Translations under genes and position numbers: made by a program | Part shown: piece after piece, positions 11,829-24,372 of the stretch | Numbering within the stretch: position 1 is the first letter of the stretch | Layout of the letters: each line of letters opens with the position of its first letter | Source: Cylicocyclus nassatus | Taxonomy: Eukaryota > Nematoda > Chromadorea > Rhabditida > Strongylidae | Direction of reading: 5' to 3' | Assembly (NCBI GenBank): GCA_958299035.1 | Contig: CATQJL010000001.1 | Span: 4,774,399 to 4,838,398, forward strand | DNA: 64,000 bases | The notes under the pieces: generated by a model | What the model saw: the letters and a program-made list of their open reading frames with translations, nothing else | Told to the model about the DNA's origin: nothing | The model's database searches: none

Positions 11829-14154
11829 TAATTGAGCAGCTGAAGAACGCGCGACCACCACATTCAATTCAATGGGATCCCTTAGGCGAAGTGAACATAA
11901 TATTTTCAACCAGAATGTCATACAACCACTCAGGGTGGAATTTCGACGAAATACGCGATTTTTGCACTTTGAGCAAAATTCATGAAGACGTGTTTTCGTA
12001 GGCTCGTACCTCGGAGAACTTTATAGACTGGAGCCTGGGCATGCACCTTTTGATAGTACAGTTCCTAATGATTTTGAATTAGAAAGGCAAGCAGGAAAGT
12101 TTTCTGACAAATTCGCGAAAAGTGCAGGCAAATTTACGAACTTTCATGACTCAGTTACAGTCACCTCACAATATCTCTACAAAAAAGACCACTATTTTCG
12201 TAAACAGCGTGTTCGAGAACCTCTATAAGCGAAGTTTCGTTACAATTCAAGAGCATCAACATTTTGACCAATATCCATCGGCGAGCTTCCAGAGCGTAAA
12301 ACGAGAAAAAATGAAATAACCCGAACATCCCGGGAAACTTGCTCATAGAGGTTATCTGGCCTGCTGATTTCGAAATTCACATCAGCTTAGCAAGATAGCT
12401 TCGTATTCCAGGATTGTGGCAAGTAGAAGTTCCTGCGACAAGATTTTTCCCCAATTCACCAGTCCTTCTATCTCCCTTCGAAAGAAGTTTGCGGAGACTA
12501 TTTAGCGATCATTAATCTGTAAGGGAGGTACTACCGAATCGCCCTTACAATAGTCTACTAGGGGCAATGCGCGCTACTTTACATCTTTGCAAAGTGACGT
12601 CGCAGAAAGATTCGCGAATACTGAAATAGGAATATCAAGGGCATGCTGCATATCGAAAGGTTCGCCTTGACGAGCTGAGCACGATGCTTTTTTCGGATTC
12701 AGAATACATTCATTCCGAAGAAAGTTATGACAGTTTCTTCTGGAAAGAAATCCGCAGCTATACTTTAGTGCGCTATAATTTACAAGAACCGTACTATCGA
12801 ATATTACTTATCAGTATCCTTTATGTTAGATAGGCGCTGCGTTACATCCTCGCAAACAGACCTCCGCAGAAGAATTTGAGAAAACTGGAAACGGAATCGG
12901 ATTCAGAATTTATTCATTCTGAATGGAGTATGACGTTGTGTAGTTTGCATGATTCGCGTGATTCCGCGGAAATCCCGGAATGTCGCAAAACTCCCAGAAC
13001 GTTGCGGACTTTCGCAAAACCCCCGGAATTTCACGACAAACAAGGAAAATCTGCATTTTTGTGAGCTGTTGGTTGTAGATAGCAAGAAATAGAGTAGAGC
13101 ATGAAAGAATTCAAAAAGACTTCGATAGGGAGGCAACAGCCTATGTACGCGCATCGTTCGCGGGCGTGTGGACTCTGATGGAAAGATGCTCGAACACGCG
13201 TTTGCGCCGTTTCGCACCTTAGATCGATCACCTTTGTGGATCTGGATTTGTATGTCATACGCAGAAAACCGAAGTGTTCAGCTCATCTTTGAAACTCCTG
13301 TTGACAGGCGACTCCGTTCATTCACAATTTATAGAGCGGTGAATTTTTTTGAAAGAGCATCTATCTACTGCACCGAATACGCAGTTGAACCGAAAAAGCC
13401 TGTAGATCACATTCTATAAGAGATAGAGCGGTAAAAACTCGCACAGCGTTTCCTAAAGTACATTCCTTACTGTATGTCAAAAATGATCCAATTTTGTGAT
13501 ATCATCAGTGATAAATGATAAAATGGTGATATCAATGATAACGACAGATAAGACTGGCTTAAATTCACGCGGTCGATTCCCACGTTCATCTTCCATATAG
13601 GTGCAGAATTTCAGCCCATCGGCGTGAAGCGAGTTGAAGCGAAAATGCCATTTCAGGTAAGAACTGGCAGCAATGACATGTGTCGATCAGAAATCGATCG
13701 ATTGCTGCAGCGAGGGATCTACCAATTGACCAAAAAATAGAACTAGGAAATCCTGTAGATCACTTATAATGAGAGAAAGAGCGATAGAAATTCACACAGC
13801 GTTTCCTACACTACTTTTCTTACCATGTGCCAAAAATGATCCAAAAATATGATATTATCAGTGATAAATGATAAAATGCTTATATCAGTGATAAGGGTAA
13901 ATAAAACTGCCCATTTTTTCGCGATAGTTTTCGATAATGGGAACTTAGTACCAGAACCTCCTATTCGCGATTTACACGGTGATTGATGTCCACAAAAGCC
14001 TTAACATAGAAAACAACAAGGTATCACCATATGTCTACCGTGTCACAATAAATTACGGACATATTGTATACCAGAAGATTCGTCTCATCAAGCTGAAGCC
14101 AAATCTTCACGCAGATTACAAATAAAGCTGTTTTAAAAGAAGTTATAGCTAAAT

Positions 14155-14240
14155 CCCACTTATCCCGCAAATCCCGCGAATCCCGCAAATCCCGCGAATC
14201 CCGCGGATCCCGACAATCCCGCGAATCGCGACAATCCCGC
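14155..14240 (-). repeat. CGGGATT minisatellite near right terminus
   Basis: Reverse-complement counterpart of the array at 8785-8938, with fewer units (TCCCGCAAA / TCCCGCGAA). The size difference accounts for the unequal arm lengths of the foldback element. Confidence 0.8.
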
Positions 14241-14272
14241 AATTTTGGACAAATTCTACCGCTGCAACTGTA

Positions 14273-15636
14273 GATAGTCCGGGCACTATGCTACACAACC
14301 TGTGCTTTCCAACCTCAGTCTTTTCCTGGCCTTAGTTACGAATTTTCAAACTACCGTGCCCATGCACGTTTTTGACGTCGTTCGTAAGCTTCTTAGTCGA
14401 AAAAGTTTTTTGTAGTTCAAAAATGTCATTTTTTTTCTCCGTGCAAAAATTTGTGTCGCATACGGGAATCGAATTTGCTGGTCTGAAGTATGCCCGAAAA
14501 TTCAGAAAAAAATCTTGCAGAATCTCAAGCATTATTGAAGGTGTGTATGTGTGCTACAGATGCTGGGCGCACCCATTGGCCTAGTAATTCTGCTTTCGAA
14601 ACCTTAATGAAGTTCTTACGCAGGTGTTTTTGAAATTGCCATTCATTTATGCAGATTACCTCGAGGACTGTGGACAGGGGAGGTAAGGGGGTAGGTAGAT
14701 GGGAGAGGGTGGGGGGGGGGGGAGGGTCGTACGGATGGGTACCTTTAAGGGGGGGGGGTCGTAAATGAGGGTCCCGGATCGCATCAACACGCTTGACCCT
14801 GGTTCAGAGACGCGATCTGCAAAGCTCCAATTGTTCCCAACTCATCGTAAGGATTTTCTGAATTACAGAAGAAAAAGCGTTCTATCAACCTACGAAAGTT
14901 ATACCTACATGCTGTGCATGTGAGGTTTGGAGTTATTAATTGCCAGATCGCGTGGCGATCGAAATCGAGTGAGGTATGCCCGCGGCCTAACATTGTCATT
15001 TTCATTCTAATATGTTATTTCGAAATCGATACCCGTATTCTACGCCGGCTAATACTCTTCAAAGGTTAAGTTTGGAAGCAAAATGATATTTTCGCGAAAC
15101 TTCTTCACGCTTTATCTTGCCAAAAGCACATTTCTTCTGTTAGATTGGGAAGAAACGTTGTCTTTTGTGCTATGATATGCTATCGCAGCAGACAAGAAAG
15201 TTTAGGGGGTGCAGCTGAAAGACTGCAATGAGTTTGATCCATTCGAACTTTTGAACCAACATCTAAAAAGTTCGGAAAACTTGCAAAATCGAGAGCTGTG
15301 TCGTCGCCGAAGAAAATCTACCCCTCCCGCTCCAGTTTGCTCATGCATATCCACGTCAGATACTCATAAATACCGATTATGTATTTCTTTCTCGGCTAGA
15401 CATTGAGTAGGCGATGATCTTTTTCCGAAGCAGTGAGTTGCCTTACACTAATAGTTGTATGTTACAAGCCTTTAGAAATACAATCGTGTCTAGCTTTCTA
15501 AAAGAGATAGTCTATTATGTAAATAACGAACTTCCGGTGGTTGAGATTTGTCATGCAAAATTTAATACTTTTTAAAAACTAGCTTTTAAGAAAGGTCAAA
15601 ATGCCACCGAAAAGATGTACCTGGGAAAGTGTTATA
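14273..15636. other. intergenic, no gene recognised
   Basis: No supported gene. Holds G-runs at 14705-14762 and a segment (14760-15000) related to the repeat near 7935-8062 on the other side of the foldback element. Confidence 0.35.
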
Positions 15637-16657
15637 TTAGGTCGTTCCGAAAGTAATGTCGTTTTTTTCAAATGAACGCCACAATTCGTGGAACCAAGAT
15701 TTTCAAGAGCTCTTGGGTTTATTCGATTCAGAATTTTGTCCTCTTTCTAATGGTTGTAATTTCATTGCATAATATGCAATGAGCTCTCAAAAAATTACCA
15801 AAACCTGCGACTCATGCTTTTTGTCATGGTCAAGTTCAACAATTTTTCTATATTTTTGTACTGATTCCCCGAAGATGTACAAGTAATAGATAAATAGAGG
15901 AAACCCTAAAAGACACAAAACAATTTTTTTCTTTTCCTTAGTTTGCTTCCTAGAGTTTGTAGAACCAATTTTTCGATGCTGTCAAATTCCATATTTGGTC
16001 AACTCAGACCTCACAGAACAACAACCGGCAAGCAACTCGGGTGTCATTCAACGCAGCTTTTTCTCCTCTTTTTACCAGTTGTTTTTGGTTTCCGATTCAT
16101 AAAGTTTTCCGGAAAAAATCACCATAATTCAGGTTTTCCAGGGTGCCCCAGGCTGCACCCAAAATTTCCGAAAGTTGCTAATTTGAAGCGGTAAATGCTC
16201 ATATGCTTTGTAAAATTAGTGTTAAACCATAATCCACCTTTGTAAGTTTCAGAATCCGAAAGTTTATTGGTGTTTGATGCATATGTGTTTGAGACAAGCC
16301 TGCAAAAATTCGGTGACTTCATCGAAAAATCTATGCAAAATTTAAAACGTGATACGGAGAGCAGCAAAAAATGGCACCATTTCCTATAGGGTTTGCTCTA
16401 TCCATCCATTACTTGGACTCTTTCCGGGAATTATTACAAAAAATCAGAAAAATTGTGAAACTTGACCTTCCCAAAAAGCATGGGTTGAAGATTTTAGTAA
16501 TTTTTCAAAAACTCAACGAGTATTCTGCAGTTTAATCATAGCCATTGGAAAGACATGAAATGCTGCATCGAATGCTACCAAGATCTCCTAAAAATCTTGC
16601 TTCCACGAAATGTAGCGTTCAATTGAAAAAAGCGACATTACTTTCGGAGCGACCTAA
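15637..16657. mobile_element. mariner-type MITE (TTAGGTCGTTCC family)
   Basis: Inverted ends TTAGGTCGTTCCGAAAGTAA and its partner TTAGGTCGCTCCGAAAGTAA (read inward), followed by a C/T-rich tract, with TA duplications at 15635-15636 and 16658-16659. 1021 bp with no transposase. The interior is related to the elements at 30944-33040 and 45841-55122. Confidence 0.85.
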
Positions 16658-16659
16658 TA

Positions 16660-18476
16660 TAATAGATTATCTCTAATTATAAAACAATCTACCTTATTTA
16701 CAAGTTTTCTGTACAGCACAAATCATAGAATTGTGCTGCGTAAAAATTTTTCCACCTGGTCAGTCAAATAGTGGTACAGTGTGAATGTGAGAGAAAGACA
16801 ATATTTCCTTTTTGCGGAACTAAGAGAAAGCGGGGTTCGGACAAGGTGGCCCCAATAATTCCTAACGAACAACGTCCCCTTGACTTCACAGCACTTCTAC
16901 GACCTGCCCTATCGGGTGTACTCACAGAGAAAAGAAACATAAAAACAGACAGAGCACCGAAAATCACTTCAAAATTCAAAAAACCTAATTTTGAATGGCT
17001 TGCTTTGACAGCATGCTGTGTCCGCCGGGCACCACTGCGAGCTTGAATCAGCAATGCTGCAAGCATAAACAAATTGGGGAGGGCTGTAACTAAGCGGAGA
17101 GAAGGGGTTTGCGGCGACTCAAGGACGCATAACAGACAAGGGGATATAAAGTAGAATTATGTAAAAAGTTTGAAAAAATCATGTGAGGGAAAAAAGTTTA
17201 TGACTTTTTCTTTTCACGGCCTTTCGTGGGCGTCCAGCTGGCCGTAATGTCAGCTAACTCCTGAAAAAGTTTGCCACGAATTCACTCTACGTAAGTTTTT
17301 CATGATTTTTTTTTCTTCTATATATGATTTCAACCCCTATCACACACCTGCAAACCAAGTTTGGTGTCATATCATTGCATCTCAATTGTAAACAAGGCTT
17401 TTGTTTTTCTAGGATACCGCTGTGTTAGAGCGTGCCGCCTGCATGCCTGTAGTATACCGGTGACGTGCTTGCGTCTCTTGTGCTCGGACCCGCAAAAACG
17501 ACATATCCTTTGCTTGTTAACCCTAAAACGATATCCAACCCTCCCTTTACCACCTGTGCCGAGTCCTGGGAGAAAGAACAAGCAAAGGAGGAGCACATAG
17601 CCTGCAAAGCCAAATTACCTTCACATCTGGCATTCTTCATACTTTACTGTTCCTTTGAGGATTATAATAGGGCAAAAAGCTCCATTGTAATCCCTGGCCT
17701 TGACTCAATGCAGATGTAAGAAGACGGCTGGCTCGGTAGGCTATTTGACCCAAGATCAGTTACTTTTGGTCTTTGAAATTCTTATATAATGAGACGGTCA
17801 AGCTAGAACTGTACACTTGTAGGAAGTCTTTCTTTCAGGAGCTATGGCTTTATGACAATACCAGTATTATGACTTGCTTTATACGACTTATTTTTGATAC
17901 TACACACAAAAAGAAATCCCTGGAGTCACCTATGAAAATATCAATTAACGCAGAATACGTATTTACTTCAAAATAAGGGACGTAGTTTGTGACTGTGTCT
18001 GATTGTGTCGTATGCATCAAAGTTCTCTTCTTTTGTAGTAAATTGCAGCAATGGCTTCGCAGGTCACTTTTACACCAGTTTTGATCACCCTACCTAACAG
18101 CGCTTCAAGTTCCTTCTACAAAAAGTCAGTATCATAGTTTCGCGACTGCAAATGTTCGAAGCAGAATTGGCTTGAGTAAGTCAAACTTTGCTCATGTTCG
18201 CTTCCTCTCATAAGAAATCATACTGCGATCTGCGTTTTTGCTTTCATTACAGTATGGAAGTTTGAGGAGACTTCATAAAGTGTTGAAAGCATGACAATCC
18301 TCTGCCTTGGAAAATGTTTCACATTGAAAATACACTTCCATGAGATTCTTCCAGCAGAGAGCTCCATATGCTTTAGTTGTTATTTTGCAAAACGTTTGTT
18401 TATTTTTTTGGTACTAGCTGCTAGCCTGTTAATATTTCTTTTTGAGAACAAGCTAGTCAGCTTGAATACTCGGTTC
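16660..18476. other. intergenic, no gene recognised
   Basis: Several overlapping short open frames on both strands around 16771-17072 and 17361-17719. None has a recognisable motif or a convincing exon structure. I treat them as chance. Confidence 0.3.
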
Positions 18477-18479
18477 TCA

Positions 18480-18720
18480 GACAGTCGACGGCATACCTCC
18501 GGAGCAGAAATGGCAGAGCCGCGGGGTTTTCCCAGCGGGGGTTTGCCACTCGCGCTTTAAAGCCCTCCCATTTTGTGCTCCGGAGACCTCCCATTTATGC
18601 TCCGGCGTCCTCCCATTTTGTGGTCCGGAGACCTCCCGTTTTGTGCTACGGAGCCCTCCCATTTTGGACTCCGGAGCCCTCCCATTTTGTGTTCCGGAAG
18701 TCTGCCGCGGCATACTGTAA
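18480..18720. repeat. CTCCGGAG minisatellite, copy 1
   Basis: About six tandem units of roughly 24 bp of the form CCTCCCATTTTGTGCTCCGG. They are bordered by loosely inverted segments (CGACGGCATACCTCCGG at the left, CCGGAAGTCTGCCGCGGCAT at the right). The same unit recurs at 21125-21350. The terminal symmetry suggests a small foldback repeat rather than a plain satellite. Confidence 0.65.
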
Positions 18721-19620
18721 TTAGCCCTAATCAAGCTTCAAACCTCAATTGCGTCTTTAAACCTTACCCAAATTAGCTCTAGACCAGCGTGAACATGGTA
18801 TACGACCGCCGAATACGACCTCCCCCCCTCGGGTAGGAGTTCAGCACGACTTTAACCCCGTTCACCCCCTCCCTCTCACCCCTAGCGTTTGTAGATAGAA
18901 GATAGTGAAGAGACAAGACATTTATTTCAAATTAACTGCAAACAATCTACTGCAAATCGCAAAACAAAACTTTTGTTGGATATTGCATTGAGCTTGAGTT
19001 CGCTTCCGTCCATAGGTATCATCACGTTTACTCCACGACGGCTGCAAGTATCGAATAAATGCAGTTGAGCGTATAGTAATCACGCCATACGTACTGTCGC
19101 TCAGCTTGTACATTTTCCTACGAAAACGATTATCTGAGAAAACAGCGAGTGCCGAAAGCCGACTTGCCCTTTCCTCCTTCACTCTCCCCTATCTGACCCC
19201 TCGTCTCCGCTTTTTTGTAGGATTAAAAACAGGAACACTTTGAGCCGATGTTGTAAACTCTTGATCGATGCGTTTTGGCTTTTTACGTGTCATAAAAGGA
19301 TCACATGAACTGCTTAAGAGGTCCACTATACTATGAATGTTAATCCGTTTAGCGCCAAAAATATAAAACGCGCTAAGAGGAGAAGTTCAGAATAGATGCT
19401 TGCTTTCGGACTGTGCCAGAAACGGCATATCCTATAGTACCTCCAAGACCAATAGCACCTTCGAGACCAGCTATCCTAATACTGCGACGAATAGTGGATG
19501 TTGTTTATACGCCATAACTGAGGATTGTGACTAAAGGAATCATATGAGGAAGTACTATAGTTCATTTGAGGACGCAAGCAATACCGTTTCTGCGACTACT
19601 GGCTTTTTTTATATGCTACA
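18721..19620. other. intergenic, no gene recognised
   Basis: No coding feature supported. An open frame on the minus strand (19182-18922) has no recognisable motif. Confidence 0.3.
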
Positions 19621-19630
19621 ACATATACAA

Positions 19631-19908
19631 CATATATCATTCATCCTCTGACTAGGAGACGCGAGCACGCTCTGCGTACGTTTGATCAACAAGTTCATGG
19701 ATGAGTTCTAACGCGTTTTGGTTATTTAATATCAGGAATACGAAAATGAAAGTGTTTAAGCCAGCGTGGTTCAGCGAGCTCAAACATGTTCTTCCACGAA
19801 ATCTAATAGTAAATCGATCAAACGCGTTAAAACTCATTCATGATCTTGTTAACGAAGTGTACGCAAAGCGCGCTTGCGTCTCTTAATCAAAGAATGAATG
19901 ACATATCG
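19631..19908. repeat. imperfect palindrome about 280 bp
   Basis: The two halves are diverged reverse complements. CATTCATCCTCTGACTAGGA at the left answers GAATGAATGA and TTAATCAAAG at the right, and GCGTCTC-type stems lie inside. Because of this, the open frames on the two strands encode similar peptides (NALELIHELV on minus, NALKLIHDLV on plus). I regard the peptides as a by-product of symmetry. Centre near 19770. Confidence 0.65.
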
Positions 19909-19999
19909 TGTGACGAGTAGTCTACAGAGGCGAGTGCCTTTCGCATGTATTGAGCCTCACAAAATTAACTCACGTTAACATAAGCACTTCAACAGAAAA

Positions 20000-20530
20000 A
20001 AACACTCACAAAGAACTGAATTATGTCCGCCATAGATGCCAAATACAGCGTCGCTTATGAGCAGCATATAAACTGACAAGCTCATGTAAATTTGAACGAT
20101 GTAGTTTGCTGTGCAAAGGATCAAGCCAAGAAACGAATTAGAGTGGAACTTTGATGCTCCACATATCCGCAGCTAAAATAACTTTGTTCCAACGTCATGT
20201 ATAACCTACCAAAATCATAGCAATCCCCACCTCACCTGCACTTAATGCTAGAGTTGAAAAGAGTGCCAGAAGCAGTACGATGGATGATAAAAAATAAAAG
20301 TGATTCGCTCCAGCTTGTATGACTTTGTCAGAGTAATAGGCTGATATATTCGAACAAAAAGAAAGTCCTAGAAACGAAAGATTAGGAAAAGCTGAGCAAG
20401 CATTACAATACCTGATCATGATGTGCAATGCAGACTTTTTCGTACGTGAGATTCTGGAAGACTGGGTACTTCAGAAGGCTCGTGAGCATGTAGAGAAATA
20501 AAATGATCTCCGCAAACAATTTCCTGAAAT
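20000..20530 (-). other. possible exons of an unrecognised membrane protein
   Basis: Three hydrophobic open segments on the minus strand are bordered by plausible splice sites. One is 20526-20420 (AEIILFLYMLTSLLKYPVFQ, after TTTGCATTTCAG). The second is 20372-20240 (ending FYFLSSIVLLLALFSTLALS, after TTTCTAG, before GTGAGG). The third is about 20175-20010 (FLGLILCTANYIVQIYMSLS, after TTATTTTAG). Together they suggest a multi-pass membrane protein, but reading frames do not join cleanly at the third segment and I do not recognise the family. It could be a decayed receptor or transporter gene. Confidence 0.3.
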
Positions 20531-20572
20531 GCAAAGTTTCCCAGTGTGAGAACGATTGGGACCGAAAAGCTA

Positions 20573-21065
<493 letters not shown>

Positions 21066-21119
21066 GGCAGCTTATTTTCGAAAATGCTAAGCTGCGTATC
21101 ACAGCAAATTGGCTGCGTA

Positions 21120-21350
21120 CCTGTTGTGCTCCGGAGGTGTCCCAAATCTGGCGTACCTCCGGAGCGCAGATCTGTGCTCCAGAGCTCTCCCATTCTGTGC
21201 CCCGGAGACCTCCCATTTTCTGCTCCGGAGCCCTCCCATTTTGTGCTCCGGAGGTGTCCCAAATCTGGCGTACCTCCGGAGCGCAAATCTCTGCTCCCGG
21301 GCTCCCCCAAATCTAGCGCACCTCCGGAGCAGAAATTTGCGCGTCCCGGA
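21120..21350. repeat. CTCCGGAG minisatellite, copy 2
   Basis: Same unit family as 18480-18720. Two longer units begin TGCTCCGGAGGTGTCCCAAA and end TACCTCCGGAGCGC, so each is bounded by inverted CTCCGGAGG motifs. Shorter CCTCCCATTTT units lie between them. Open frames here are repeat translations, not genes. Confidence 0.7.
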
Positions 21351-21692
21351 GAGGGGTCCCATTCGCCTGCATGTGACGTCACCGTGACCTACAAGAAGGG
21401 ACCGCCCCCTCGCCCCGCTCTCAATGGTCAATTGGGTCCTCCGCAGCTTTGCCAGACTTCGACTGTCCTCCGGAGCTACGGCACCGACTGTCTGAGTTGT
21501 TTCAAAACTTCGGTACAAACTGCGGGTGTTTTTATTTAAAACGTTAAAACTCTTTTCAAAATCAACATTCGAAGAACTCAAATGCTGGATTAAGAGAAAT
21601 TATGGCTACTTCAGATACTGCCAAAAAATCAAAGAGGAAAAAGAAATTTTGAAGATTTCTATGAGGTTGGTTTCCTTCTCGATTGCCTTCCA

Positions 21693-22054
21693 GCGGCTTA
21701 CTCGGCTCCGCTCGGCCCTGTCAAAAGACTACGATAAAGGTCTATTCCTATCCGTGTACGACCTCTCCCTGTGCTCACTTCTACCCAATTCCCATTACCG
21801 CTGTGTTAGTAAACAGCATGCTCACTTACCGCTGTGCCAATTCCCAGCCCTGTAGCTTGAACTTTGAGAAAAATCGATGGAAATCGACAAAATCGATATC
21901 GATAACGAAAAGTAGCCTACAACACGCTTCCTGCCCCGAAGCGTAGGCGCGCCAATTTGGTTCAAATTGGTTCAGATACAAGAATTTCTATTTGGCACAT
22001 ACGTACACACAGACAGATATACAAACCACATTCAGCTTTATATTTAAGATTTTG
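21693..22054 (+). repeat. dispersed repeat family A, partial copy
   Basis: Starts GGCTTACTCGGCTCCGCTCG and ends in ACATACGTACACACAGACAG, a GACA/TACA-rich tract and TTTATATTTAAGAT. Internal blocks (AAAATCGATATCGATAACGA, AAAAGTAGCCTA) match the longer copies at 31070-32156 and 59165-59465. No ORF of its own, so probably non-autonomous. Confidence 0.7.
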
Positions 22055-22680
22055 ACACACTAATGCCCCCGTATAAGGACAGGCAGGAATATATGGCTGC
22101 CTTCATCATCAAACAACCTATATATTAGAGACCGTTCAATGGCTAAAGAAAATTCAAGTTGTATTGCTGCGTCGAAATATTCATGAACAAATCAAAAAAG
22201 CCATTATTTGAGCCCTTCTCCGCGCGCGCAAGTATGCCGACCTTCAGATATTTGATTTTCTTTGCTGCGAACGAAGAAACCTAATGAGCTGTTTGTCTTT
22301 GCTTGCTCTCGCTTCACTTCAACATATGCAACTGTATACATCACTTACCGCTACACATAGATTGTTGTCGCATGTTAAATAATAGAGTTTCTGTAATCTT
22401 CGGAAAGTAAATTCGAAACGCAACACATTGTTATGTGAGAGGAAAAGTGTGCGTAAATTAGCCCACTATTCCCACACTCATTATAAAATGTAGATGGCGA
22501 CCACTGCGGAAATTTTCTCTACAGAAAACTCTGTGGGTGGCTGCATTTTGATACATTAAATCTTGTTGCTGCTTCTAGATGCTATTCGAAATAATGCAGT
22601 AAGTGCAGAACTCTGGGGTAGTCGTTTTGAAACAAGGCAACTTAGAAACGCGCAGAACTTCGCAACAAACCTATTATAAA
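22055..22680. other. intergenic, no gene recognised
   Basis: AT-rich sequence between two family A copies; nothing recognisable. Confidence 0.3.
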
Positions 22681-22684
22681 GCTG

Positions 22685-23002
22685 ATTGTCTGTTTGTCAT
22701 ATATGTCTGTGGGTATGTATGCTTCGAATGGAAAATTCCATTTCTGAACCTATCAACCTACCAATCTTGCACATATGCATACACTTCGGGGTGGGGAGGG
22801 GGGGGGGTACTAGTAGCCTACTTTTCGTTATCGATAGATATCATTATCGATTTCTACCGTGTTTTGCAAAGCTCTGCTACGTGGCTGGGAGTTGGCTCAG
22901 GAGGTGAATGAGCATGCTGATCACAAGTACTATATCACTTTTTAGAAGTATCAATTACCTGTCGGTTTTATCGATTTTTTGCAAACTCTAAGCTACTGCG
23001 GA
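22685..23002 (-). repeat. dispersed repeat family A, reverse copy
   Basis: Minus-strand copy. Read in reverse it has GGTTCAGAAATGGAATTTTC, the TATCGATAACGAAAAGTAGG block, a G/C-run and ATCGATAAAACCG segments, as in the other family A copies. Diverged and truncated at the end nearest 23000. Confidence 0.6.
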
Positions 23003-23446
23003 GTTGTCACAATGGGGTAAGTGAGAGACCTTATCACAGATAACAGTGAGGGCAGGGTACTGAAATGTAGACGCAAGACCTGGACTGAGAATCGTGTCCA
23101 GAGCTCAAGCATGAAAATACTTATCATGGTGCAGTATGTTTCAAGTAAACATACAGAATCCGTTCAAAGCCTTGCAGAGTTCAACTTATCCACTTGGATT
23201 ATCTAGTAAAAATAGATTTTGATGGGCAGAGCAGCAAAAATGAGTTTTTTATATTTCTTATAGCAATGCTTTCGCTGGATATCCGTAAGCATACAAGCAC
23301 GCAAATTGTACTTTTTTCGATCTTTTTTTATAAGTTTATTAAAAGCTGTCGTGCCTTTGTAATCTATTCTTTTTTCAACGAAAAAGTATCGTAGTCTTTG
23401 TTAAAAGTGTTCTTTGTCTCACATAAATTATAACCAATTGGAAGTA

Positions 23447-24370
23447 TTAGGTTGTAAAGAAAGTGCACGGGCACTTATAGAAATTTCATGACACATTTTC
23501 TTGGCACTCGGCCGGGCTTTGACACCGAGTTTTTTATTCTGTTCAGTAAAGGGAAGCTTAACTTCATATCCGCTCCGCTTCTAACTTTTATCGATGCCAA
23601 GACGTGTTTGATCTTCACATCAAATAAGAAAATCTTTCCCACCATAAAAGTTCCACAATTTTTCTTCCTGTGGTCATCTTTTGTGCATTTCAAAGAATTT
23701 CGTCTAAATCGTGAGTGTTTTGACTGAAAAACCTGTTAACTTCTGACCCGCAGCTGCACTTGAGTTTTGCGATTTGCGCTCGGAAATGAAGATGTTGAAC
23801 TTGCCTCTGACTGGAACTCTTTTCGCAGCTGACGTCGCTTCTGCGGGAATCGCCACGCCTGGATGATGGGTTTAAAAGATGTGTACTGCATTTCCCCAAC
23901 AATGTTCGCAGTAATCGAAGGTTTGGTTTTCCCTGTGCAGAACGAGAAGACTTTAAAGTCACTTGCTCGGTGACTGGTGCAACATGGTGCATTTTTGAGA
24001 GCAAAAAATGGTCAATTTTTCAAACTCTCTGGAAAAACTTTTTCTTGTAGGTGGTCGCTCGGATGCTCAAATAGTCTGCATAACAGGCCCAGCAGACTTC
24101 TATATAATTGCAGCATCTGAGCTCTCCAGCACTCACCAAGCCTGAGATAATGATGCACAAATAGGCCACTTTTCGCGTCGACCTTTCTCCCTTCTGCGCA
24201 TGCTGGTGGACCGCAGTGAGGTGCTGAAAAGCTAGCAAGACAAATATATGTTGTAGACAAATTTGTCTTTGTAATAATGTTTGTAGCTTTGAAGAAGAAT
24301 CAATCTGCTTGAAGTTACAGCGATTTGAAAAAAATTTCCGCAAGTGCCCGGGAACTTTCTTTAGACCAAA
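23447..24370. mobile_element. mariner-type MITE (TTAGGTTGTAAAG family)
   Basis: Left end TTAGGTTGTAAAGAAAGTGC and right end (read inward) TTTGGTCTAAAGAAAGTTCC, both followed by CGGGCACTT, with TA at 23445-23446 and 24371-24372. 924 bp, no transposase recognised. Confidence 0.75.
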
Positions 24371-24372
24371 TA

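Larger units (their letters stand above)
8757..14270. mobile_element. giant TA-flanked inverted-repeat (foldback) element
   Basis: Left arm 8757-11173 and right arm 11915-14270 are near-identical reverse complements. Small open frames recur with identical translations in both arms. The outermost sequence is CAGTTGCAGCGGTAGAATTT in both arms, flanked on each side by TA, and the flanking DNA beyond the TA differs completely. CAGT termini plus TA duplication are typical of Tc1/mariner-superfamily insertions. The arms differ by about 61 bp, explained by fewer CGGGATT-type units near the right end. The arms diverge just inside GGTTGTATGACAT. The centre holds a 500-N gap, so any transposase is not visible. 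An assembly artefact is possible, but the TA boundary and the unequal arrays argue for a real element. Confidence 0.6.

Noticed and set aside
11201..12001. Long open frames across the centre of the palindrome on both strands
   Set aside because: They are open only because they cross 500 Ns and the primer sequence; there is no real coding content.
21084..21581. Overlapping open frames of 150-196 codons on both strands
   Set aside because: They are translations of the CTCCGGAG minisatellite, with repetitive peptides (SGGVPNLAYLRS and similar) and no domain.
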